64,000 bases of DNA from Streptomyces sp. MJM8645 (GTDB taxonomy: Bacteria; Actinomycetota; Actinomycetes; Streptomycetales; Streptomycetaceae). Shown piece by piece: positions 24,455-32,046 of this stretch. Location of the stretch: positions 5,276,501-5,340,500 of the forward strand of contig NZ_LJJF01000001.1 in NCBI RefSeq assembly GCF_001625365.1, in the 5' to 3' direction. The translations under genes and the position numbers were made by a program. The notes beneath the pieces are model-generated. The model was given only the letters and a program-made list of their open reading frames with translations. It was not told where the DNA came from and ran no database searches. Within the stretch, counting starts at the first letter, position 1; each line of letters starts with the position of its first letter.

Positions 24455-25558
24455 GTGAGCGAGACTACGGCAGACACCACGGCGGCCACCCCCGACGGCC
24501 GGCCCACCCCCGCGCGCCGCGGCGCCGCGCACGACTCCGCGTTCCTGCGCGCCTGCCGGCACGAGCCCGTGCCGCACACCCCGGTGTGGTTCATGCGCCA
24601 GGCCGGCCGCTCGCTGCCGGAGTACCTGAAGGTCCGCGAGGGCATCCCCATGCTGGAGTCCTGCATGCGGCCCGAGCTGGTCAAGGAGATCACCCTCCAG
24701 CCGGTCCGCCGGCACAAGGTGGACGCGGCGATCTTCTTCAGCGACATCGTGGTGCCGCTCAAGGCCGTCGGCATCGACGTCGAGATCAAGCCCAACGTCG
24801 GCCCGGTCATCGCCGACCCGATCCGCACCGCCGAGGACCTCAAGCGGCTGCGCCCGCTGGAGCCCGACGACGTCCCCTACATCACCGAGGCCGTCGGCCT
24901 GCTGGTGGACGAACTCGGCGAGACCCCGCTGATCGGCTTCGCCGGCGCCCCCTACACGCTGGCCAGCTACCTGGTCGAGGGCGGCCCGTCCAAGAACCAC
25001 GAGCACACCAAGGCCATGATGTACGGGCAGCCCGAGCTGTGGGCCGCCCTGGTCGACCGGCTCGCCGACATCACCTCCACCTTCCTGAAGGTGCAGATCG
25101 AGGCCGGCGCCTCGGCCGTCCAGCTCTTCGACTCCTGGGTCGGCTCGCTCGCCCCCGACGACTACCGCCGCTCGGTCATGCCGTCCAGCACCAAGGTCTT
25201 CGACGCCGTCGCCTCCTACGGCGTGCCGCGGATCCACTTCGGCGTCGGCACCGGCGAACTCCTCGGCCTGATGGGCCAGGCCGGCGCGGACATCGTCGGC
25301 GTCGACTGGCGGGTGCCGCTGAACGTCGCGGCCGAGCGGGTCGGCCCCGGCAAGGGCCTCCAGGGCAACCTCGACCCGGCCGTGCTGTTCGCGCCCACCA
25401 AGGTCGTCGAGACCAAGGCCCGCGAGGTGCTGCACGCCGCCCAGGCCCTCGGCACCAGCGGCCACATCTTCAACCTCGGCCACGGCGTCCTGCCGTCCAT
25501 GGACCCGGACGCCCTCTCCCGTCTCGTCGCCTTCGTCCACGAGGCCAGCGCCCGCTGA
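24455..25558 (+). CDS. hemE: Uroporphyrinogen III decarboxylase
   Basis: 367 residues from the GTG at 24455; the open frame continues 30 codons upstream without a good start. It decarboxylates the four acetate side chains of uroporphyrinogen III to give coproporphyrinogen III. The diagnostic PVWFMRQAGRSLPEY and IFFSDIVVPLKA (active-site Asp) segments, GFAGAPYTLASYLVEGG, and LQGNLDPAVLFAP are present, and the C-terminal FNLGHGVLPSMDPD is complete. It is divergent from DUF3000 and precedes, with two unrelated minus-strand genes between, the later heme genes cgoX and hemQ. Confidence 0.96.
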   Translation: MSETTADTTAATPDGRPTPARRGAAHDSAFLRACRHEPVPHTPVWFMRQAGRSLPEYLKVREGIPMLESCMRPELVKEITLQPVRRHKVDAAIFFSDIVVPLKAVGIDVEIKPNVGPVIADPIRTAEDLKRLRPLEPDDVPYITEAVGLLVDELGETPLIGFAGAPYTLASYLVEGGPSKNHEHTKAMMYGQPELWAALVDRLADITSTFLKVQIEAGASAVQLFDSWVGSLAPDDYRRSVMPSSTKVFDAVASYGVPRIHFGVGTGELLGLMGQAGADIVGVDWRVPLNVAAERVGPGKGLQGNLDPAVLFAPTKVVETKAREVLHAAQALGTSGHIFNLGHGVLPSMDPDALSRLVAFVHEASAR

Positions 25559-25565
25559 CCCCGGC

Positions 25566-25599
25566 GGCGGGCTCCCTCCCGGCCGGGAGGGAGCCCGCC
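25566..25599. terminator. Bidirectional terminator after hemE
   Basis: 15-base arms (GGCGGGCTCCCTCCC and its complement) around a GGCC loop, between the convergent hemE and DUF4349 genes. Confidence 0.9.
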
Positions 25600-25625
25600 G
25601 TGTTCAGTCCTCGCTCAGTCCTCGT

Positions 25626-26597
25626 TCAGTCCTCCGCGGGTCCTTCCTGCGGGCCGGACTTCGGGGGCGGCGCGGCCGCCGGGCGGCGCCGGCGCCACAG
25701 CCGGTACAGCAGCGCCCCCGGGACGCCCAGCACCAGCAGGAACGGCGCCACCGCCGCGAGCCCCACCGCCAGGGCGCGCACGATCGCCACCAGTACGTGC
25801 CAGCCGCCGCCCAGCGCGGAGCCGACCGACGCCCCGAAGCCCTCGCCGCCACCCTTCGGCGGTCCCGGGGTGGGCGTCGGCGAGGCGGCCGTACGGCGCA
25901 CGTCCAGCGTGACGGTCGAGAGCGAGGTCTTGCCGGCCAGCTCCTTCTGCTGCTTCTGCAGCGACTCCAGATCGGCCTCCCGGCGGCTCAACTCGGCCTC
26001 CAGCGTGGTCACCTCGCTCAGCGACTTCGCCTGCCCCATCAGGGCCCGCACCCGCTCCACGCTCGCCTGCTGGGTCTGCACCCGGCTCGCCACGTCCGCG
26101 ACCTGCTGGGTCAGGTCGTCCGCCTGGCTCCTGCGGGACACCACCTGGCCCAGCGCGGCCAGCTGGTCCAGCGTCTGCTGGTACGCGGCGGAGGGGATCC
26201 TCAGCGTCAGCTGGCCGCCCGCCTCGCCCCCCGCCGTGCTCCCCGGCCCGCCCTCCACCGCGCCGGAGACCGACTCGGCGCCGACGTAGCCGCCCGCGGC
26301 CGTCGTCAACTCCCGGGCCTTCGCCAGCACCTGGGCGACGTCCCCGGTCCGCAGCGTCAACTGCGCGGTGTACGCGATCAGCCGGTTGTCCGCGACCGGC
26401 TGGGCACTCGCCCCCGCCGCCGGCGCCGTCCCGGCGGCGCTCGGCGCGGCCGCCGGTGCCGCCGGTGCCGCCGGTGCGACGGCGTCCGCCTTCGCCGCCT
26501 CCCCCGCCCGGTCCGCACCGCCTGCGCTGCACGCCCCGACCAGCAGCACGCCCGCGGTCGCTACCGCCAGCGCCCCCGCCCCTGCCCGTCTCCCCAT
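25626..26597 (-). CDS. DUF4349 family lipoprotein
   Basis: 323 residues from the ATG at 26597, eight bases after GGGAGG. The N-terminus is a lipoprotein signal ending in the lipobox LLVGACSAGG, so the mature protein is lipid-anchored outside the membrane. DUF4349 is read in AYTAQLTLRTGDVAQVLAKA, GGYVGAESVSG, LTLRIPSAAYQQTLDQLAAL and SRRSQADDLTQQVADVASRV, followed by a long coiled coil (EVTTLEAELSRREADLESLQ) and TSLSTVTLDVR. One transmembrane helix near the C-terminus (VLVAIVRALAVGLAAVAPFL) precedes a basic tail. The role is unknown. Its coiled coil suggests a structural part in the envelope. Confidence 0.82.
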   Translation of the reverse strand: MGRRAGAGALAVATAGVLLVGACSAGGADRAGEAAKADAVAPAAPAAPAAAPSAAGTAPAAGASAQPVADNRLIAYTAQLTLRTGDVAQVLAKARELTTAAGGYVGAESVSGAVEGGPGSTAGGEAGGQLTLRIPSAAYQQTLDQLAALGQVVSRRSQADDLTQQVADVASRVQTQQASVERVRALMGQAKSLSEVTTLEAELSRREADLESLQKQQKELAGKTSLSTVTLDVRRTAASPTPTPGPPKGGGEGFGASVGSALGGGWHVLVAIVRALAVGLAAVAPFLLVLGVPGALLYRLWRRRRPAAAPPPKSGPQEGPAED

Positions 26598-26685
26598 TCC
26601 GAAGCCCTCCCCAAGTCCGTTGTGAGATCTCCCCATTGGACGAAGGAACGCCCCGGGCGGACCCCGTCGGAAGGTCGCGACTCGA

Positions 26686-27138
26686 TCACAGCTCGGCAGC
26701 GGACCGGACAACCTCGATGCCCGCCCGCCGCAGCAGCGCCGCCGTCACCCCGTCCCCGGGGCGCAGCTCCCCGGTGAACGTCCCGTCGTACACCCGCTCG
26801 CAGCCGCAGGACGGGCTGCGCGCCATCAGCACCGCCCGCCGCGCCCCCGCGGCCTCGGCCGCCGCCAGCGCCGCCCGGGCCCCGGCCACGAACTCCGCCG
26901 TACAGTCCGCGCCCGTCGCGTCCACCACCCGGGCCCGCCCGTCCAGCACGTCCGCGCCGTCCCCGCCCACGATCTCCGCCGCGGGCCGCGGGGTCGGCAG
27001 CCCGCCCGCCCCCTCCGGGCACACCACCACCGCCCGCCCCGCCTCGACCAGCCCCACCACGTCCGGCGAGGTCTTCGCCCGCCCGTCGTACCGACACGGC
27101 ACCCCGGCCAGACACGCACTCACCACGATCGGTTCCAT
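26686..27138 (-). CDS. DUF523 family protein
   Basis: 150 residues from the ATG at 27138. The conserved cysteines of DUF523 are in SACLAGVPCRYDG near the N-terminus and ARSPSCGCERVYDGTF in the second half, with VVVCPEGAGGLPTPRPAAEI between. The family (YbbK-like) is thought to bind iron-sulfur or act on sulfur, but no activity is established to my knowledge. It is divergent from the Uma2 gene with a 65-base gap and downstream of nothing else on this strand. Confidence 0.85.
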   Translation of the reverse strand: MEPIVVSACLAGVPCRYDGRAKTSPDVVGLVEAGRAVVVCPEGAGGLPTPRPAAEIVGGDGADVLDGRARVVDATGADCTAEFVAGARAALAAAEAAGARRAVLMARSPSCGCERVYDGTFTGELRPGDGVTAALLRRAGIEVVRSAAEL

Positions 27139-27203
27139 GGACCGAACCTTACGGGGCGTGCCCGATTCGCTACGTTGGGGCCAGGGATGAGCTGCCGGAG
27201 TGG

Positions 27204-27773
27204 ATGTACGCACCCCGAGTCGAGGGCTGGTTCGCCGAGGATCTCGAACACCTGCCCGATGCGCCCAAGCACACCGAACTCATCGACGGCGCCCTGGTCT
27301 TCCGCAGCAGGCCCCAGTCGTTCTGGCACAGCCATGTCGGGTCGCAGCTGACCGCAGCACTGGACGGGCTGGTGCCGGCCGGGCAGCGGGCGACCGGGGG
27401 CATGACGATCACGCTGGACCGGCGCAGCCGCCTGGAGTCGGATGTGCTGGTTACCGATGCGGACTTCGACCCCGATCGGACCTGGTTCGCGCCCGGCGAG
27501 GTCCCGCTCGTGGTCGAGGTCGTCTCCCCGGAGTCCGCGCACCGCGACCGTACGGTCAAGGTCCGCAAGTACGCCGAGGCCGGGATCCCGCACTACTGGA
27601 TCGTCGAGGAGGAGGACGGCCTGCCGGTCGTGCACGTCTTCGAGCTGGAGCCGGCGACGTCCTCCTACGTCCCGGCCGGGATCTTTCGCGGCAAACTCGA
27701 ACGCCGGGTGCCGTTCCCGATCGCGATCGATCTGGACGGGCTGGTGCCGAGTGGCCGGCGTGCAGCGGATTGA
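27204..27773 (+). CDS. Uma2 family (DUF820) putative endonuclease
   Basis: 189 residues from an ATG. Uma2 proteins have a PD-(D/E)XK nuclease-like fold. The pattern is complete: HTELIDGALVFRSRPQSFW, a His-containing helix (HSHVGSQLTAALDGLV), RLESDVLVTD with the catalytic-type Asp, VPLVVEVVSPESAHRDR with the following E-V-x-S, and RTVKVRKYAEAGIPHYWIV. The family is abundant in streptomycetes and cyanobacteria. Nuclease activity is predicted from the fold and not proven. Confidence 0.85.
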   Translation: MYAPRVEGWFAEDLEHLPDAPKHTELIDGALVFRSRPQSFWHSHVGSQLTAALDGLVPAGQRATGGMTITLDRRSRLESDVLVTDADFDPDRTWFAPGEVPLVVEVVSPESAHRDRTVKVRKYAEAGIPHYWIVEEEDGLPVVHVFELEPATSSYVPAGIFRGKLERRVPFPIAIDLDGLVPSGRRAAD

Positions 27774-27807
27774 GGGCCCGGTGTAAAGACCTGCGAGACT
27801 GCGAGGC

Positions 27808-29241
27808 ATGTCGGATGCACAGGTCGTCGTCGTCGGTGGTGGGATCGCGGGGCTGGCTGCGGCCGCTTTTCTGAGCGGGGCCGCCGGGGGGCCGGTGCGG
27901 GCGCGGGTGACGCTGCTGGAGGCGTCGGAGCGGGTCGGCGGGAAGCTGCGGGGCGGCGAGGTCGGCGGGGTCCGGGTGGACCTGGGGGCCGAGTCGATGC
28001 TCGCGCGGCGGCCGGAGGCGGTGGAGCTGGCCCGGGCGGTCGGTCTGGGCGAGGAGTTGGAGCCGCCGACCACCGCGAAGGCCTCGATCTGGACGCGGGG
28101 CGCGCTGCGCCCGCTGCCGGGCGGGCAGGTGATGGGCGTCCCGGGCGATCTGGACGCGCTGGCGGCCTCCGGGGTGCTCACCGCCGAGGGGCTGGAGCGG
28201 GCCCGGCACGAGGGCGCCACCGAGGTCGGGGACGACGTGGCGATCGGCCGCTACGTCGCCGACCGGCTGGGCCAGGAGGTGGTGGACCGGCTGGTCGAGC
28301 CGCTGCTGGGCGGCGTCTACGCCGGGCGGGCCGAGGAGATCTCGCTGCGCGCCGCCGTGCCGCAGCTGCTGGCGATCGCGCGGGGAGGCGGCTCGCTGGT
28401 CGACGGGGTGCACGAGCTGGCCTCGCGGCCGAAGGTGGTCGGCACCCCGGTGTTCCAGGGCCTGCGCGGCGGGCTCGGCACCCTGCCGGAGGCCGTCGCC
28501 GCCGCCTGCCGGAAGGCGGGCGTGGACCTGCGCACCGGTACGGCGGTGGACGGGCTGCACCGCACCCCCGGGGGCTGGCGGGTGGTGACCGGCGGCGGCG
28601 AGGTGCTGCACGCGGACGCCGTGGTGCTGGCCGTCCCGGCGCCGGCCGCGGCCCGGCTGCTGCGCGCGGACGCGCCGGCGGCGGCCGCCGAGCTGGACGC
28701 CGTCGAGTACGCGGGCATGGCGCTGGTGACCCTGGCGTTCCGCCGGGCCGACCTGGCGGAGCCGCCGGCCGGCAGCGGGTTCCTGGTGCCGCCGGTGGAC
28801 GGGCGGCGGATCAAGGCATCGACCTTCTCCTCCAACAAGTGGGGCTGGCTGGAGCGTTCCGCCCCGGACGCGTTCCTGCTGCGCACCTCGCTGGGCCGCT
28901 ACCGCGAGGAGGAGGCGCTGGAGCTGCCGGACGAGGAGTTGGTGGCCCGCTCGCTGGCGGACCTCGGGGAGGCGATCGGCCTGACCGCCCGGCCGTACGA
29001 CACCGCCGTCTCGCGCTTCCGGGCGGGTCTGCCGCAGTACCCGGTGGGCCACCTGGACCGGGTGGCCCGGATTCGGGCGGCGGCCGCCGGGGTGGGGGGA
29101 CTGGCGCTGTGCGGCGCCGCGTACGACGGGGTCGGCATTCCGGCCTGCATCGGCTCGGCGGCCGCCGCGGTGGCGGCCCTCGACAAACTGTTGACCCCGG
29201 CAACCGGGGAAGGTTCCACGGAGAGGACAATGGGCGCATGA
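27808..29241 (+). CDS. hemY: Coproporphyrinogen III oxidase (HemY/HemG-type FAD enzyme)
   Basis: 477 residues from the ATG at 27808 with GAGG upstream. The N-terminal FAD-binding motif VVVVGGGIAGLAAAAFLSG, the RVGGKLRGGEVGG and DLGAESML segments, and the C-terminal GLALCGAAYDGVGIPACIGS are standard for the protoporphyrinogen oxidase family. In actinobacteria this enzyme (CgoX) oxidises coproporphyrinogen III to coproporphyrin III rather than acting on protoporphyrinogen, in line with hemQ directly downstream. Its TGA overlaps the hemQ ATG (ATGA), so the two are translationally coupled. The oxygen-dependent reaction is expected at the inner membrane face. Confidence 0.93.
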   Translation: MSDAQVVVVGGGIAGLAAAAFLSGAAGGPVRARVTLLEASERVGGKLRGGEVGGVRVDLGAESMLARRPEAVELARAVGLGEELEPPTTAKASIWTRGALRPLPGGQVMGVPGDLDALAASGVLTAEGLERARHEGATEVGDDVAIGRYVADRLGQEVVDRLVEPLLGGVYAGRAEEISLRAAVPQLLAIARGGGSLVDGVHELASRPKVVGTPVFQGLRGGLGTLPEAVAAACRKAGVDLRTGTAVDGLHRTPGGWRVVTGGGEVLHADAVVLAVPAPAAARLLRADAPAAAAELDAVEYAGMALVTLAFRRADLAEPPAGSGFLVPPVDGRRIKASTFSSNKWGWLERSAPDAFLLRTSLGRYREEEALELPDEELVARSLADLGEAIGLTARPYDTAVSRFRAGLPQYPVGHLDRVARIRAAAAGVGGLALCGAAYDGVGIPACIGSAAAAVAALDKLLTPATGEGSTERTMGA

Positions 29242-29963
29242 CTGAGACCGTTGAGCGGCAGCCGGAGCAGCAGCCCGAGAAGAAGAAGGCGCGCGACCTG
29301 AACCAGGTCATCCGCTACACCATGTGGTCGGTGTTCAAGCTCAAGGGCACGCTGCCCGAGGACCGCACGGCGCTGGCCGCCGAGGTGGACGAGCTGTTCG
29401 CCCAGTTGGCCGCGAAGGACGTCACGGTGCGCGGCACGTACGACGTGTCCGGTCTGCGCGCGGACGCCGACCTCATGGTCTGGTGGCACGCCGAGGACTC
29501 GGACGACTTGCAGGAGGCGTACAACCGCTTCCGCCGCACGGGCCTCGGCCGCCAGCTGGAGCCGGTCTGGTCCAACATGGCGCTGCACCGCCCCGCCGAG
29601 TTCAACAAGTCGCACATCCCGGCGTTCCTCGCCGACGAGCGCGCGCGCGACTACGTCTGCGTGTACCCGTTCGTCCGCTCCTACGAGTGGTACCTGCTGC
29701 CGGACGCCGAGCGGCGCGCGATGCTCTCCGAGCACGGCCAGATGGCCCGCGGCTACCCGGACGTGCGGGCCAACACGGTGGCCTCGTTCGCGCTCGGCGA
29801 CTACGAGTGGCTGCTCGCCTTCGAGGCGGACGAGCTGCACCGCATCGTCGACCTGATGCGCGACCTGCGCCCCTCCCGGGCCCGGCTGCACGTCCGCGAG
29901 GAGGTGCCGTTCTTCACCGGCCGCCGCAAGCCGGTCAGCGAGCTGCTCAACGGCCTGGCCTGA
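29238..29963 (+). CDS. hemQ: Coproheme decarboxylase HemQ (ChdC)
   Basis: 241 residues from the ATG at 29238, overlapping the upstream stop by four bases. It is the terminal enzyme of the coproporphyrin-dependent heme route, converting iron-coproporphyrin to heme b with peroxide. It belongs to the chlorite dismutase-like fold: IRYTMWSVFKLKG, VTVRGTYDVSGLRADADLMV, KSHIPAFLADERARDYVCVY with the YPFVRSYEWY segment, SEHGQMARGYPDVRAN with the likely proximal His, and FALGDYEWLLAFEADE. The length is normal. The ferrochelatase gene is not in this window. Confidence 0.95.
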   Translation: MTETVERQPEQQPEKKKARDLNQVIRYTMWSVFKLKGTLPEDRTALAAEVDELFAQLAAKDVTVRGTYDVSGLRADADLMVWWHAEDSDDLQEAYNRFRRTGLGRQLEPVWSNMALHRPAEFNKSHIPAFLADERARDYVCVYPFVRSYEWYLLPDAERRAMLSEHGQMARGYPDVRANTVASFALGDYEWLLAFEADELHRIVDLMRDLRPSRARLHVREEVPFFTGRRKPVSELLNGLA

Positions 29964-29980
29964 GTTCCGCGGGATCGGTG

Positions 29981-30008
29981 AACGGGGTCCGCTTCGGCGG
30001 GCCCCGTT
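29981..30008. terminator. Terminator between hemQ and the TIGR04222 gene
   Basis: A 12-bp stem with one T-G wobble and a TTCG tetraloop (AACGGGGTCCGC ttcg GCGGGCCCCGTT), between converging genes. Confidence 0.85.
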
Positions 30009-30015
30009 TCGCGTG

Positions 30016-30798
30016 TCACGTCCGGTGGGGGCGGAGGGCGGCGCGCAGGCGGGGGTCGGGGAGGACGGCGGGGCCGTTCATGGCGACGGCGGTGAGCAGT
30101 TCGCGCTCCTCGTCGTCGGCGAGGCCGTGCTGGCGGGCCGGGCGGACCTCGCGCAGCACCTCCTGGCCGACCGGGGACGCCCAGCGGGTGTAGGGGTAGA
30201 CGTCGACCCGGGCCATCAGCAGGGTGCCCGAGGTGAGCACCAGCGGCAGCGAGAACCAGGCGAGCGGGGCGACGGTGTCACCGCCGGTGAAGCCGGTGAG
30301 GGCCAGCGCGGCGGCCAGCAGGAGGAGCGTCAGCAGCAGTGCGTGCCGCACCTGCCGGACCACCAGGACGGTGCTGCGCTGGACCAGGGCCGGGGTGGCC
30401 AGGCCGGCCAGCGAGAGCCGGGCGCCGATCTCCAGGACGGTCGGGTGCTCGGCCATCGCCTGGCGCAGCCCGTCGGTGCGGCACTGGCCGTCGGGGCCGA
30501 CGGTGACGATGACCGCGCGTTCCAGGCGGCTGCGGCCCCGGGGGTCGACCACCGTCGTCCAGCCGGTGTGCGCCAGGTGCAGCCGGCCCCGGCCGGTCAT
30601 CAGGACGAGGGCGAGTTCGACCACCCGGTCCGGGCCGCCGGCCAGGTAGGCCGTCTCGTACAGCCCGATCCCGACGGCCTCGGGCGGGCGCAGACCGTCC
30701 GCCTCGGCCAGGGCGTCGGCGGTGGCGGTCGTCCGGACGAGCCGGAGACACGAGAGGACCGCCGCGACGCACGCCGGTATCAGGAACAGCAACCACAT
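30016..30798 (-). CDS. TIGR04222 family membrane protein without Cys tail
   Basis: 260 residues. One N-terminal transmembrane segment (WLLFLIPACVAAVLSCL), the family segment GLYETAYLAGGPDRVVELAL followed by GRGRLHLAHTG, and two further hydrophobic segments near residues 155-200 (ALLLTLLLLAAALALTGF and LAWFSLPLVLTSGTLL). It resembles its upstream neighbour over the cytoplasmic region (AYLAGGPDRV versus AFLSGGPGRV) but ends in a basic tail without Cys/Ser repeats. It is the third gene of an MNIO / Cys-repeat protein / TIGR04222 set on the minus strand, 69 bases after the second. Function unknown. Confidence 0.7.
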   Translation of the reverse strand: MWLLFLIPACVAAVLSCLRLVRTTATADALAEADGLRPPEAVGIGLYETAYLAGGPDRVVELALVLMTGRGRLHLAHTGWTTVVDPRGRSRLERAVIVTVGPDGQCRTDGLRQAMAEHPTVLEIGARLSLAGLATPALVQRSTVLVVRQVRHALLLTLLLLAAALALTGFTGGDTVAPLAWFSLPLVLTSGTLLMARVDVYPYTRWASPVGQEVLREVRPARQHGLADDEERELLTAVAMNGPAVLPDPRLRAALRPHRT

Positions 30799-30867
30799 GG
30801 GCTTGTTGTATGCCTGGGCCGACGGCGCGGGGAACGGCTTCCCGGACCGCGATACCGAACTGTGACG

Positions 30868-31965
30868 TCAGGAGCCGCAGCCACCGCCGCCACCGCAGCT
30901 CGACGAGGACGACCCGCAACTGGACGAGGACGACCCGCAGCTCGACGAGGAGGAGCCGCAACTGCTGGAGCCGGAGCCGCAGCTGGAGGACGAGGATCCG
31001 CAGCTGCTGCTGCTTCCCCCGCAGCCGGAGGAGCCGGAGTGGGAGGAGCCGCACCAGGCCGTGGAGCCCCCGCAGGAGGACCCGGACGAGCTGCACGAGC
31101 TGGGGGGAAAGCTGCTGGAGGAGCCCGTCGAGGAGGAGGCGGCGTAGGAGCTCGCGGCGGCCGACTTCATCGCCTCGTCCTGGGCGGCCGCGGCCAGCAT
31201 CGCGGACTGCAGCTCGTCGTCCTCCAGCCCGGCGGCGGCCAGCCCGCCGAGCGCGAGGGCGCCCAGCAGCACGCCGCCGGTCGTCTTCGGCGACAGGCCG
31301 GCGCTCGGCGTCCACGGCGTGCCGACCTTCATCAGGGAGAGCTGGCGCCGCCCGGCCGGGGTGATCCGGCCCTTGACCGGCCAGGTGACGAGCAGGCTCA
31401 TCCCGCCGAAGACCAGGAGCACCACCGGGACCCACGGCGCGGGGCGGTCGGAGCCGGCGCCGCCGTCGTCCAGCACGTGGGCGAGGACGGTCGAGACGGC
31501 GACGCCGAGCAGCGCGAGCCAGAGCAGCCGCCGGGCGGTGCGGGCCCGCCGCAGCCGCTCGGGGCGGCGCATCAGGCCGCGGTCGGCGAGCCGGTTGCCG
31601 ATCTCCTGCACGGCGGCGGAGCGCATCACGGCCCGGCGCAGCGGGGCGAGTTCACGGCTGCCGCCCGGGCCGACGGCGTCCAGGACGGCCTGGTCGACGG
31701 CGTCGTACGGCTTGTGCCCGGTGAGGGTGACCAGGCCGGCGCGGCTGATCACGGCCCGCTCGGAGAGGTGCATCCGGATCAGGGCGGTGTCGAAGACCCG
31801 GCCGGGGCCGCCGGACAGGAAGGCGGTGTCCATCAGCGGCAGGCCGCGGCCCGGCAGGCCCCGGACGTGTGTGACGTGGCCGACCCGATGCTTGGTCCGG
31901 GACGCGTACAGCGAGGCCGCCACCAGCAGGACGGCGGGGATGACGAAGTAGGTGTTGTGCCACAT
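30868..31965 (-). CDS. TIGR04222 family membrane protein with Cys-Gly-Ser repeat tail
   Basis: 365 residues from the ATG at 31965, with GGGGGGAA upstream. The first ~275 residues have an N-terminal transmembrane segment (YFVIPAVLLVAASLYA), AFLSGGPGRVFDTALIRMHL, and two hydrophobic stretches (LLWLALLGVAVSTVLA and WVPVVLLVFGGMSLLV). The last ~85 residues are almost only Ser, Gly and Cys: 11 Cys, the last several in a seven-residue period CGSSSSS. The gene directly follows a DUF692 MNIO gene. MNIO enzymes oxidise Cys residues in ribosomal peptides, so this tail could be a substrate. That is inference. A metal-binding or cell-wall stalk role is also possible. Confidence 0.7.
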   Translation of the reverse strand: MWHNTYFVIPAVLLVAASLYASRTKHRVGHVTHVRGLPGRGLPLMDTAFLSGGPGRVFDTALIRMHLSERAVISRAGLVTLTGHKPYDAVDQAVLDAVGPGGSRELAPLRRAVMRSAAVQEIGNRLADRGLMRRPERLRRARTARRLLWLALLGVAVSTVLAHVLDDGGAGSDRPAPWVPVVLLVFGGMSLLVTWPVKGRITPAGRRQLSLMKVGTPWTPSAGLSPKTTGGVLLGALALGGLAAAGLEDDELQSAMLAAAAQDEAMKSAAASSYAASSSTGSSSSFPPSSCSSSGSSCGGSTAWCGSSHSGSSGCGGSSSSCGSSSSSCGSGSSSCGSSSSSCGSSSSSCGSSSSSCGGGGGCGS

Positions 31966-32002
31966 GGGCGGGTTCCCCCCGAAGGTGTGCGGTGAAGACG
32001 GG

Positions 32003-32046
32003 TGCTCAGCGCCTGCTCAGCGCCTGCTCAGTGCCTGCTCAGTGCC
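32003..32046. repeat. Four tandem 11-bp repeats
   Basis: TGCTCAGCGCC twice, then TGCTCAGTGCC twice, with no gap. The last copy spans the stop codon of the MNIO gene, and the rest fills the gap to the Cys-repeat gene. Every unit holds a minus-strand TGA. Confidence 0.8.

Noticed and set aside
30890..31140. A CRISPR-like array over the Ser/Cys repeats
   Set aside because: The period is short and imperfect, within one reading frame encoding CGSSSSS. There are no spacers and no cas genes.
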